Source: Rhynchopus euleeides
Lineage: Eukaryota > Euglenozoa > Diplonemea > Diplonemida > Diplonemidae
Length of the DNA: 64,000 bases
Reading direction: 5' to 3'
NCBI GenBank assembly: GCA_963210315.1
Contig: OY723269.1
Coordinates: 1,054,001-1,118,000 of the forward strand
The notes under the pieces were generated by a model. That model was not told the origin of the DNA and ran no database searches. It was given only the letters and a program-made list of their open reading frames with translations. Below, piece by piece: positions 22,401 to 32,351 of the stretch. A program made the translations under genes and the position numbers. Numbering within the stretch: position 1 is the stretch's first letter; each line of letters starts with the position of its first letter.

Positions 22401-22529
22401 TTCAGGGTACATTCCGTGTGCTCGACCCTCCGATGTCCCTGCTATATCTTTTGGTTTTGAGTCACCAAATTCTTGCCGCAGTCACAACGAGGCCCCGTGT
22501 TTCAAAGGCGGCGCACCCTTCCTGCGCAT
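19448..22529 (+). repeat. segmental duplication, block 2
   Basis: This is the direct-orientation copy of 11068-15737. The upstream CAC run here is directly joined to CGCACATCCCCACC, which in block 1 follows a second CAC run ~350 bp further on. Deletion between the two CAC runs explains this simply. The high identity, including the 3' flank, implies a recent event or gene conversion. Confidence 0.9.
19537..21741 (+). CDS. type I membrane protein with five cysteine-rich modules
   Basis: The product is 734 residues. A signal peptide (about 1-20) is followed by five modules of the ACCxCGGG type with TPAP-rich linkers, to about residue 420. A Pro/Thr stalk (EPTPKPTPEPTSKPTP) leads to a C-x6-C-rich segment and a domain of about 100 residues whose pattern (ADLVATLAAILGAVPGG, then VVVLRGGSGSGSGVSVAVLV) resembles SEA-like extracellular domains. 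A Ser/Pro spacer, a membrane helix (about 687-711) and a short cytoplasmic tail starting RKKK complete it. It probably sits at the cell surface, as an adhesin or wall-linked protein; the ligand is unknown. It equals the first copy through module 5, then lacks modules 6-10. An extra Cys (LFNTC) distinguishes its SEA-like domain. Confidence 0.85.
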   Translation: MFSRIACVAVCVFLTDTAWGECENRRLLNGWGWSARLGPMEHDISIGCSYFDEDPPSCLESVGLVYADSITAREACCACGGGLEEGNTHAPLPGTPTFLPPRPQCVDRVLADGAEWELTTLTWSEPRNCAWFGSDPAHCQGGLATTKDVYTAKEACCVCGGGLLPHETYAPATSAPATLAPPTFTPSRPGCVDRTLAGVDWSSNSRLRWATCAWFGSDPRNCVSWEASRRNVYTAGEACCVCGGGLGPGETNIPPTPAPPTPAPLTFQPIPAGCVDRSMPEGGMWSAYPQNWLVRTVNCTYFESDPSHCGWSVASTRNVYIAKEACCVCGGGLGAGETNVPATPAPATPAPETDMPVDPSQCVDKLHPDGSEWTYSSGRWLSGNCTTLRRAARRHECNKWAGAKEACCACGGGLGPGETDVPAITPTPTTREPTPKPTPEPTSKPTPVPTGTARSDVSSFCTRDQDCRLDGMDPAATCDVGVRGSTCKCVTSGYAHANEHVPLCLADAATAVSLAARLDFGQNSAADVTAAAKADLVATLAAILGAVPGGVDSVVVLRGGSGSGSGVSVAVLVAADPSKVAELAAGNETLHTLFNTCSGSGSVQAQRAARTLAALSATGSGVSSGAACELPHATHTVLDQSNTCQAVGCTSAAARTMVGTQYTCQIRASSSPSPSPSESDDDLSTGALVGIVVGASIAALLVVGGVVAVVMRKKKPATPTNEPANEPAKEVDHV

Positions 22530-23472
22530 GTTAGCCGGTCGTAGAGGAAGAGCGGCAGAGTTGAGGTGATACTTTTCAACATGCCTCTGCCAATTAGGAA
22601 TTCTGGTCTGCGGACGACAGATCTTTTTATCAAGATCCCTGCCAGTTCGGAAAAGGGATCCGCGCCAAGCAAATCTTGTCCGTGGAGTCGAACATTCCAT
22701 GTCTGAGGATAGCGATCTGTCTGCTGGGTGAATCGCAAGGACCCAAGGAGCCCTGCCCATCTCCCCCGCCCCCGCCCCGATATCCTGCCCCTCTCCCCGC
22801 CCGCAAACCATCTCCTGCAGTTAACCTTGCGTACCTTGCAGAGCACCCCCTCCATCCTGAAGGAGCTCACGGAATCAGCAAGAAACAGCTCACATTCCAC
22901 TCATGAGCGTGCCACTGCAAAGCCTTCGCCCACTCGGAAGGGCGAATGTCGGACGTCACACCGCCGATTTCTGCATTCTTTTTTTGTCAGAACAACGTGT
23001 TTTTCCAACTAAAAAGATTCGTGGCAGCGTTCGGTATCTGCACACATGCACTAGCAGGCACCGTTCGTACAAACAAAGAACGCAACTCCAAGTATTTTTT
23101 CAAAAGGGGGCAGGGGAGACGGTACAAATATGGTACCCTCGATCCTGCTGAGCCCTGAACCCTGAACCCTTGTTTTGGGTACCTCTTTTTGGTACCGGCC
23201 CTGCCACCAGACCTGCCCCCCTCTCCCCGCCACCCGCCGCACACCTCCAATCAACACCCCGGGAACAGAACTGCACCCGCGGCTTCTACACTCTCTCTCC
23301 CTCCCTCCCTCCCCGCACACCCCACCTCTCACCTCTTTGCCTTTTTTATTCGCACACACCCCAGCGCCCCACCCTCCCCCCTCCCGTTCTCTCTCCCCGC
23401 CCGCACCGCACCCCCTATCCCCTTTCGAGACCCTCCCCCCCCTTCCTGTGCACCAACCACCTCCCCGCCACA
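21742..23472. other. intergenic, duplicated flank then pyrimidine-rich leader
   Basis: Bases to 22529 belong to the duplication. Bases 22625-22885 are a diverged relative of 16040-16290. At 23151-23170 there are two CCCTGAA units plus a partial third. Bases 23215-23470 are almost pure C/T, a likely promoter/leader of the next gene. No gene seen. Confidence 0.45.
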
Positions 23473-25098
23473 ATGACGCACGGGGACTTCGTCGACATCA
23501 CGATCGATGTGCCGCAGGGGAACCTCTCTGCGCATGGGCGTGCTGGGGGTCAGAAGAAGAGGCGCTCCTCTGTGACGAAGCACAGCCCCCATCAGGCAGC
23601 TCTGATCCCTGGGCACCAGGTGTCGGGGCTGGCGCCCCCGGCTAAGGGTCGTGTCCGGGGGATGAGCGCCGTGAAGATGTTCGAGCAGGAGTATATGCAG
23701 ACGGAGTTCTCCGAACTCTCGAAGGACAAGAGTGACAAGAGCAGCGACGGTGGGAGCTCCCGCCAGGAGAGCCGCTCAGGCGCAAGTGGGACGAAGCCCG
23801 GCCCGCTGCCCAACGTGGTGGACCTGTGGGCGCAGGTGTCCCGCTTGAAGGAGGAGGAGCTGACGATGAAGAACAAGGAGGCGGAGTCGAAGAAGGAGAT
23901 CGGGGTGCTGAACAGCCAGGTGCGTGAGCTGTCCCTGATGGTGGGCGTGCGCAACTCGCAGCTGCTGGCAGACCACGAGCTGTCGGAGACGCGCTGCCGT
24001 GACTCCATTGTCGCCGCGTGGCAGACGGTGCACCTCCACCTGGCGATCATCATGGAGCGCTGTGAGCCGGAGGACGAGCTCCTTGTATGTCACAACAACT
24101 CTGCACTGTGCACATCCTTGATATTCTAATGGAAGTAGTTCAGCAACAGCCCAACGAGGGGAACCTTTCTGTGCCTTATATCTGCATCTTGCAACCGAAA
24201 GAGAGAGCGAGAGGGGTGGGGGTGAGTGGTGAGGACGGGGGGGGGGGGGGGACCACATCTCTTTCAAATATTCGCCACAGTTCATATTCTCTCCTGTCCT
24301 ATTTTGGCACCAAAAAATACCCCCATTTCACCTCCCCCCCCCCCCCCACAGGGCACCATCACGGACTACAACGCGACAAACCACGGGCGCGAGGCCGTTG
24401 CCGACCAGCTCCTCCTGGAAGTGCAGCGCCGCCAGGTCCTGGAAAAGATGCTCGCTGAGGGCGAGCAGGAGAAGGGCCACACGGCCAGCCTGCTGGAGCA
24501 GCTGCACCGGGCACATCACGAGCTCGCCGAGGAACGGAAGCGCGTCCGGGACCTGGAGGCGAAGCTGTTCCAGCAGGACCACCAGTCGGCGCAGCTGGGG
24601 CTGCGCGAGGCCGAGGCGCAGTCACGCCTCAGCAAGGCCGAGACGGACATGGTGGTGATGGAGAGCGAGATGCGTCGCCTCAGGGTTGAGGCCGACACCA
24701 TGTCCATCACCGTCGACCACAAGGTGCAGGAGGTCCGCCACATGGAGGACGAGAACGAGGGCCTGCGCGACAGGCTGCGTGTGACGAAGGAGCGCCTCGC
24801 CGACGCGGAGCTGGGCCGCCCCGACCTGCAGGCCATCCCCCGCCTCGACGGCCTGGCCCTCCGCAGCGGCTCCAGCAACGCCTCCTTGTCGCCCACCCAG
24901 TCCCCCCAGTCCACCCGCCTCGCCAAGGCGGCAAGCTGCTTCGCCATCACCGGCTCCCTCTCCCCCGGCACGCAGTCCCCCCGCAAGCAGGTCACCGTCA
25001 TCTCGGGCGTTTCCCCCCGCAGGGTCAACTCTATGGTCACCCCACGTGTGAAGCGCGCCTCCGGATCTGCCTCCCCCCCGCGGTCTGCCAGGCGCTGA
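23473..25098 (+). CDS. coiled-coil protein, two exons
   Basis: Exon 1 is 23473-24084 and exon 2 is 24352-25098, giving 452 residues. The intron is 267 bases, starts GTATGT and ends in a run of about 14 C then ACAG, and falls between codons. Without splicing the frame would end 15 codons later. The N-terminal ~110 residues are basic and Ser-rich. Residues about 115-375 are coiled coil, interrupted near the exon junction by a helix with TVHLHLAIIMERC. The last ~80 residues are a Ser/Pro tail with many SP and TP sites (SPTQSP, SPGTQSPRK, TPRVKR), typical of proline-directed kinase targets. No membrane segments are present. Family unknown; a cytoskeletal role is inferred only from structure. Confidence 0.85.
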
Positions 25099-25419
25099 AG
25101 GCAGGATGTGAAGTGGTAGTGGTAGCGTGGTAGTGGTGTCGGGGAAGGGGGGGGGGGGGGGGGGCAGTGGCTGGGGTAATTTTCTGGGGGGTCGCTTACA
25201 GCCCCGGGGGGGGGGGGGGGGGCTGGCGTGCAGGGTGCAGGCAGCGCGCGCAAATGCGGCCTGTTTCCGGGTGCCCGCGCGCTGCCGGCGACCGTGCACC
25301 CGAGGTGCACGGTTTGGGCTGAATCTGGGTGACGTACGAGTAGGGCTCCCACCCTGAAAATGGGCTACCTGCGGTCACTCCAGGTACCTGACATCACCCG
25401 AAAGTGACCCAAAATCAGC
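25099..25419. other. intergenic with long G runs
   Basis: Two G runs (about 25147-25164 and 25205-25222) lie within 60 bp of each other. No gene is seen. Confidence 0.4.
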
Positions 25420-26275
25420 GGGACCCCCTCCTCGGGTGTTCCGAAACCCCTTTCTTTTGACTATTTGGAATCTGTGCGGATCGTAGTGGGGTCACACTGT
25501 GGGTCGAGGTGTCAAGCTTCACCCATGAAATGTGGGTCTGATTCAGGGTCTGGTCATAGGAGGCTGGCCCCAGGAGGATGTGACTGGGAGGCAGCCACAC
25601 CAGCCCACCCACCCAGCGGGACCCCCTCCTCGGGTATTCCAAAACCCCGTTCTTCTGAACGTTTGGAACTTTTGCGAATCGTAGTGGGGTCACTTTGTGG
25701 GTCTTGGAGCCAAACACCGTCCATGAAATGTGCCTCTGGTTCAGGGGCTGGTCCTAAGGGAATGTGACTGGGAGGCAGCCACACCCACCCACCCAGCAGG
25801 ACCCCCTCCACGGGTGTTCCAAAACCCCTTTCTTTTGAACGTTTGGAATTTGTGCGGATCACAGTGGGGTCACTTTGGTGGTGTGCGAGCCAAGCATCAC
25901 CCATGAAACACGGGTCTAGTTCAGGGGCTGGTCAGCGTGGCTGGGAGGCAGTCAGCCCACACCCCACCCACCCAGTGCGACCCCCTCCTCGGGTGTTCCA
26001 AAACCCCTTTCTTTTGAACGTTTGGAATTTTTGCGGATCACAGTGGGGTCACTTTGGTGGTGTACGAGCCAAGTTTCGCCCATGAAACGTGGGTCTGGTT
26101 CAGGGACTGGTCATGGGTGAAGGTGGCTGGGAGGCAGCCACCTTCACCAGCCCACACCCCACCTACCCAACCCACCCAGCGGGACCCCCCCCCCTCGGAT
26201 TTTCCAAAAACCCGTTCTTTGGGATATTTGGGATCCGTGCGGATTGTGGTGGGGTCATTTTGGCCATGGGGTGCC
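25420..26275 (+). repeat. satellite, about five units of 180-200 bp
   Basis: Units begin with GGGACCCCCTCCTCGGGT, pass through AACGTTTGGAATTT and GTGGGGTCACTTTG, and include CATGAAA and CTGGGAGGCAGCC. Starts fall near 25420, 25618, 25798, 25978 and 26180. Identity between adjacent units is roughly 75-90% by eye and the last unit is the most diverged. Open frames through it are by-products. Confidence 0.85.
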
Positions 26276-26364
26276 TATTGACACCACTTACTGGGAAATG
26301 CCAATTGGGTAAAAGTACCCCCCCTGTACAGGTACAAGGGGGGGGGGGGGGGTCCTTTCCTACA

Positions 26365-27050
26365 CACGGTGGGATCTTGTAAATTTTACATGTATAACTA
26401 CAAGTATATACATGTATTATACATGTATAATACTTGCATGTCAACTATTATACATGTATAATACATGTATATGCCTGAAATATACATGTAAAATACATGT
26501 ACCGTATACGTAAATATTTTGGAACGTAAATATTATGGAACGTAAATATTATGGAACGTAAATATTTTGGAACGCTGGTGGGTTGGCGTTCCAGATTTTT
26601 TTCGTTCCATAATATTTACAGGGCTTTCTGCGACTCGGGGACTTGGACCAGGTGATCGGACGGCATACAGAGTCCCTGACGGGACCTACTCGTGCACTTT
26701 TCGCGCGATTCCTGACGCAAGCCGTCCTCACCACCGAGTCCCCAACTGGCCCTGTAAATATTATGGAACGTAAATATTATGGAACGGACCGGCCAAAAAT
26801 GGGCCCGTTCCATAATATTTACGTTCCATAATATTTACGTATACGGTATATCAAGTAAAAATACATGTATAATAGTTGACATGCAAGTATTATACATGTA
26901 TTTTTACTTGATATACATGTATTTTACATGTATATTTCAGGCATATACATGTATTATACATGTATAATAGTTGACATGCAAGTATTATACATGTATAATA
27001 CATGTATATACTTGTAGTTATACATGTAAAATTTACAAGATCCCACCGTG
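26365..27050. mobile_element. AT-rich terminal-inverted-repeat element G, copy 1
   Basis: Both ends read CACGGTGGGATCTTG inward, and the inverted repeats continue for about 135 bp of ATACATGTATAAT-type sequence. Removing the nested 345 bp insertion plus its TA leaves about 340 bp, so this is a non-autonomous MITE-sized element. A second copy of the left end is at 60220. CA flanks both ends and may be a 2 bp target duplication. Confidence 0.85.
26502..26846. mobile_element. nested element H, TA target duplication
   Basis: Termini are CCGTATACGTAAATATT and its complement. Near the ends GTAAATATTATGGAACG is repeated in tandem. TA lies on both sides (26500-26501 and 26847-26848). The uninterrupted site CATG-TA-TATCAAG is seen at 60351-60363 in the other copy of the host element, so insertion with TA duplication is shown directly. 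There is no gene inside. Confidence 0.9.
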
Positions 27051-28003
27051 CAGGTGCGGGAGGTAGCCAGTGTACCCCCCCCCCCTGTCCCCCACTTTGC
27101 GAGGGACCCCCCCAAGGCTGGCAGCAAATTTTTACTGCACTTTACTGCACTTTATTTTACTGCATTTTACTGCATTTTATTGTATTTTATTGTATTTTAT
27201 TTTCCGGATTTTTGGATAAAGTGCATGGTCCTTAGTGGTGCCTTGGGCTTCGCATACGTACAGCTGGGAGGACCACTATGGACAGGCCAAATGCTGGAGT
27301 CACACCCACTTTACAGAGGTGCAGCCACGTCTGCAAGTTTGCGGACAGCCGCAAACCCGCAGAAGATGGCAAAAAGTACCGCTCCTGCACGGAGGTTCTC
27401 CTGAAGGTCACAGGGACGCACCAAGGCTCCGGCAGAGAATGCAGGCCGGGATGGATGTGCCCTGCCTATGTTGGGTCGGTGGGTTCGCAGGACCTGATCG
27501 GTGCGGCCTCCGCCTGGCTTCAGTCCTGCTTTGAGTGCTTTCAGTCCGCTCTGATGTCCAGCCTCCCCGAACGGGATGGTGAAGAACCCGTACGCCAGAG
27601 CTCAGCTGTACAACGTCCGAGGAAGGTGGACTGCCCACCGCACACCGCCGTGCTGGTCCGCCCTGCTGCGCCTGCGGTGCTGGGGTGCGCCTGCTGCCTG
27701 ATTGGCCCCGGCACTCGGAAGCAGCATCAAGCATGCCGAACAGCAGCAGGGCGGGCCTGGCGGGGGCACTGCCTTGGTGGCCTTGTGTTGGCCAGAGTGG
27801 GCGGATCAGGGTCCCCTGGCACGGCAGGTCAGCATCCTGCCCACCGTCACGCCGAGCCACCCCTACAACACGCTCTCCTGCACTTTATTGCACTTTACTG
27901 CATTTTACTGCACTTTACTGCATTTTATTGCACTTTATTTTATTTTATGTTTTTTATTTTTAAAATGCAGCATTTGTCCAGCCTTGGACCCCCCCCCCCC
28001 CCC
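27051..28003. other. intergenic between elements, TTTACTGCA arrays
   Basis: Arrays of TTTACTGCAT/TTTATTGTAT-type decamers lie at about 27130-27205 and 27880-27965 in the same orientation, bracketing ~670 bp of GC-rich sequence. A frame at 27278-27860 is open but has no recognisable domain and ends in the array, so I did not call a gene. A C run leads into element A. Confidence 0.45.
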
Positions 28004-28005
28004 TA

Positions 28006-29597
28006 GGCATACAGTGCAAACGATAATAATTATCGCATACGATAATTATTATCGTATTCCCATTATCGTATATTATCGTATACGATAATATACGATAATG
28101 GTGCGATAATTTTTTGAGATTTTCGGAAAACCAGAAATCAGCCCAGAACACATTGAAAAAGTGGTAAAAGTGGAGCCGGAAGCTGCCATTTTTGCTTCTT
28201 TGAATTATTGGTGACGGGGGGCTTCACTCAGAAGTGTAGAATGTCACTCACAAATGGGTGGCAGAGACACAACACACATAGTGCCATGACATGCACATCA
28301 CTATGTCTGTCTGAAGAAGTTTCAGGCACAGTGGGGCGGAGAGGACTCTGGGGATTGGGCAGTGGCCGTTCCACATGCCCTTCCCCTCGTGACTTACACC
28401 CTGTCGCCACCCCACTTCATGGAAAACATGACTACGCAGCAACAGGGTCATACTTGCGGCGGTATGCAACCACCAGTACAGCCTGTTGCGGGTTCGCAAA
28501 GCTGACTGGTACGCTGCCTTGCCGTCGGGACCCAGATACTGAGGACACCCCTGTGAGAACACTGAGGGAAGACGTTGGGCTAGCCTAGTTGAAGCAGGTG
28601 TCGGGGTGACCGAGACAGAGCACCCTGCCCAGAACATGAACAAGAAAGACTGTTCGACTGATGGGGAAGAACCTGATAGGCAGGTGTGGTCTTCGGTGCA
28701 ATGTTTGGAGAGATCAGGAGATTTCTCTTCAAGGCTACCACTTATGTTGGACTTGGCCTTCGCTCCCGTGAGCAGTGAAAAAGTGAGGAACACCGTTCTT
28801 CCCCTCTGACTGACGACCAGTGATGACATAGCGAAGGACCTTGAATGGGGTTTGAACCCGAGAGAGGCAATACTCAACCAAAGGTATTCTTCAGGACCTG
28901 GCACGGAACGGGCGATACGAACGCTCCCACCGTGCGCACGGACCTGTCTGCAACTCTACAAGGAACCACGGGGTGGCGCGCGCACATCACTTCGGAGGCC
29001 TCAAGGAGCCTGCCTGACCTGCACGACTCCGCTGCGCTACAAGGCGGAGCTCGGGCGCCATCCTCACCGACAGCAAGGCAAGGGGTGATGATCATCTGGA
29101 GACACCTGAGCCCATGCAGGATCGGAGAGACGCGATCCACCTGAGGGAGACCACCATCCACCTCCTTCGGACAGACCACACAGCCTTGTCGATGACCACA
29201 GCAGCCCGGACACAGACCAGTACGCGTACCCTGCCTGCAGCACCGAACCCCACAGGCTCATCTTACCCTTCCTGGGGCTGGGAGAATGGTAGTGATCTCT
29301 ATTTTGTGGCTGATTGTGGCCCTTGGCGGGGTTTGGTGGCGTTTGGCGGTGGTAAACTGGAGATTTCGGTGATTGGTTTCGGGCAAAATCAGGTGGGTAT
29401 CGCATACGATAATGGGATTATCGTATGTTATCGCATACGATAATAATTATCGTATCTGGTCGTATACGATAATCCATTATCGCATCATACGATAATGAAT
29501 TATCGTATGCGATAATGAATTATCGTATGCGACAATTTTCCGAAAATTATCGTATCTGGTATATATGCGATAATAATTATCGTTTGCACTGTATGCC
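28006..29597. mobile_element. non-autonomous hAT-derived element A
   Basis: Ends are GGCATACAGTGCAAACG in inverted orientation with TA at each side (28004-28005, 29598-29599). Clusters of palindromic CGATAATTATTATCG/TATCGTATACGATA lie inside each end. Bases ~28010-28345 match the right end of element B (about 36690-37020) in inverted orientation, including a fragment of the transposase gene (GAAACTTCTT region). It has no transposase of its own. A decayed copy of the 109 bp hairpin element lies near 28770-28836. Confidence 0.8.
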
Positions 29598-31124
29598 TAG
29601 GGGGGGTCAAATGCCCCCCTTTTACGTGGATAAACACGATTTTTCAAAAAACCGGCGCAGAGGCCCCAAAGCCCCCGTAAACCCTCTAAACCCCCCCAGA
29701 TCGGTCCGGAAACCCATCGAACCCCACTTTTCCACCATTCCGGGCACCTCAGGTGCCCGAATTGGGGTGCCTAAATTTTGTGCCACCGTTTGGTACTGTA
29801 CAGTGCCACTGTGTGGGAGGTTGGAAAAGAAAATGCCCTAACACACCACATCTGAGGGTTGCAATGCATGTTGCTTGCCAACCACGTCATCCGGTGGGTG
29901 TCAGGCGCTATGTAGGTGGCATTAGCCAGGTCTTCGATGTGTTCTGGCTTGTATATGTACCTCCCTGCCACCATGCACCGGGAGGCTGCCTGTAGGTACG
30001 GAACAAGTCCAGATGGTCGTGTGATTCCTGTGCAGCAGTGCTCCACAACCGGGATGTGTTGACAACGACTGTTGCAACACGAGCTGTACATTCCGGGAAC
30101 ACACGAAGTGCGCTGTCGTGGTACCCAGTGTGCCAGAATTGGTAGTTGCTGCGGTCTACTTTGCCTGGCCCAAGAGCACTGGTACTGAACAGTGCAATAT
30201 GCGTGGCGAGGTGAATGCAACGGAAGCGCGCAAAGTCAATACAGCTCTCGGATGGCGGGTGGTGGTGTCACTAGTGTGTGACGTTCACTCGAGGATACAA
30301 CGCATCACAATGAATCAGCAACCGTGGACCGAGGACAATGCGCTCTCTGTGGCTGGTGTGGGGGACAAAGGCAGTGCCTGTGCCGCAGGCAGGGAGGTAC
30401 ATATACAAGCCAGAACACATCGAAGACCTGGCTAATGCCACCTACATAGCGCCTGACACCCACCGGATGACGTGGTTGGCAAGCAACATGCATTGCAACC
30501 CTCAGATGTGGTGTGTTGGGGCATTTTCTTTTCCAACCTCCCACACAGTGGCACTGTACGGTACCAAACGGTGGCACAAAATTTAGGCACCCCAATTCGG
30601 GCACCTGAGGTGCCCGGAATGGTGGAAAAGTGGGGTTCGATGGGTTTCCGGACCGATCTGGGGGGGTTTGGAGGGTTTACGGGGGCTTTGGGGCCTCTGC
30701 GCCGGTTTTTTGAAAAATCGTGTTTGTCACCCCCATTTCACGGTGCGCTAGTGTTGGCAACCACTAGTGGAGTCGACAACTGAAACCTCGACAACTGACT
30801 GGGTTGTTGACGACAAGTGCCAGTTGTCGACTCGACAACTGGCACTTGTCGAGTCGACAACTGGCACTTGTCGACTCGACAACTCTATACACTGTACTGC
30901 AGGAAGAACGCCCAAGTATGAAGGGGAAAACGCACAGTTGGGTGTGTGCTTGGGATATGAGGTGTGGTGGCATATCAGCGCTGGACTTTGTTGCGAATTT
31001 CCTTGTGCCGTTTCTCCCTCCCACAACCCACATCACCAGGGTCTTGCAAGCCCTGACCAGATTACCTCCATTGTTGAATAGATACACACACGCCAACAGA
31101 CACACACACACACAGCTATCAATC

Positions 31125-32147
31125 ATGCCTGCCTCTGCCAAAACCACGGCGAAGAGAAGCAGAACGGAGGAAACCGCCCCGAGCTCGGCCCCCCCGACGA
31201 AGCAGCCCGCCACTCAGCCGGGCTTTATTCAACTTTTTGTTGAATACTACGTCGAGCCGGAGGAGGGGGGGCGGCTGTCGAACACAGCCCTGAAGGCACT
31301 GATCGGGAAGATCACGGGCAAGCCCATAAAGGGCAACGACGGGACCGTGAGCGCGGCGATGGGGGCCAGGTACAAGGAGTACCAGGGGGGGACGGTGTCG
31401 GAGAAGTCGGCGAAGGAGGCGCAGCTGGAGAGGTACTCCATCCGCACCAAGGGGGGGACGGATACGGAGTTCATTGGTGTGAGGATCACACCATCTCCAT
31501 CAGCCTCCGCCAAGTCCAAGGCGAAACTGGAGCAGATGCAGAAGCTGCACCCGCACGCCGCCCTCACCTCGGGCGTAAAGATGTCCCGGCTCTACGCCGC
31601 AGAGGTGAAGCTGGCTGCCCCCCAGAAGACGAAGGCATCCTCGAAGGCAGACAAGATCTTTCCTCAATACTCAGGAAGGAAGAGAGACGTGTCGTCGTTG
31701 CAGGGAGCAGCCAACACCTTTGCTCCAAGAACCGTCGGGGGATTCTACGAGTTCATCGTGGAATCTGGGCTGTCGACGGTACAGAAGGTGACCCAGAATG
31801 GGCACATTCTGCGCCTCACCCTGCGGAGGCTGCGCGCAACGCAGGACTTGGAGGCGAAGGAGTACGAGGTGGACCTGCACATCCCCTCCAAGTACCTGCT
31901 GGACCCGGGTCACGCTGCGCAGGTCAAGGACCGTGAGGGGATCGTCGTTGTGAGGCAGCTGCTGGTGGATTCTGGCGGCGAACAGTCGATACAGGCAACG
32001 ACTGACACCGGCAAGTTTACAGACTTGCTGGATGGCGACGAAGATGAAGAAGAGGAACTGGACGATGAGGCAAGTGAGACTGCCCCCCCACCTAGCCCAA
32101 GCCAATCTAACTCAGGCCCAACGCAGGTGGATGTGGATGACATTTGA
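31125..32147 (+). CDS. element C gene 1, unrecognised, possible DNA-binding
   Basis: ATG 31125 directly follows the left inverted repeat and a CA-rich leader. The product is 340 residues. The N-terminal 30 residues are a basic, Ser/Thr/Pro nuclear-type tail (KTTAKRSRTEE). Residues about 35-125 (FVEYYVEPEEGGRLSNTALK to DTEFIGVRI) have the spacing of a winged-helix module like those at the C end of some viral and plasmid primases; this is a resemblance, not an identification. A middle region with GGFYEFIVESGLSTVQKV and paired strands follows. The last ~45 residues are acidic (DEDEEEELDDE). There is no catalytic motif. It may be a DNA-binding accessory protein of the element. Confidence 0.7.
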   Translation: MPASAKTTAKRSRTEETAPSSAPPTKQPATQPGFIQLFVEYYVEPEEGGRLSNTALKALIGKITGKPIKGNDGTVSAAMGARYKEYQGGTVSEKSAKEAQLERYSIRTKGGTDTEFIGVRITPSPSASAKSKAKLEQMQKLHPHAALTSGVKMSRLYAAEVKLAAPQKTKASSKADKIFPQYSGRKRDVSSLQGAANTFAPRTVGGFYEFIVESGLSTVQKVTQNGHILRLTLRRLRATQDLEAKEYEVDLHIPSKYLLDPGHAAQVKDREGIVVVRQLLVDSGGEQSIQATTDTGKFTDLLDGDEDEEEELDDEASETAPPPSPSQSNSGPTQVDVDDI

Positions 32148-32351
32148 TGATCCAGTGTGAGTGTGGAAGCGTCAACGTATATGAAAGCAAACGGAAGAAA
32201 AGGTGCAGAACGATCGCAGTGACACTTTCCCTTTTTTGGTTATCACTCTTGACGTCATCCTCCCCCCGCCGGTTCCTCAGGCATAGCCTTTTTTGTTGGG
32301 ATGCACACACACACCACAGGAGAGCCGGGTGGGAATGGTTCCGAAGAGACA

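Noticed and set aside
23151-23170. CCCTGAA repeats resembling telomeric sequence
   Set aside because: Only two complete units inside gene-bearing sequence; too short for an interstitial telomere claim.
25465-26382. Several ~100-residue plus-strand frames
   Set aside because: They are satellite units read through; the repeated residues follow the DNA repeat.
27278-28006. 242-residue plus-strand frame
   Set aside because: Composition changes along its length, the end is encoded by a decamer array, and no domain is recognisable.
29400-29600. Regularly repeated TATCG palindromes resembling a CRISPR array
   Set aside because: No unique equal-length spacers; the repeats are element termini in a eukaryotic genome.
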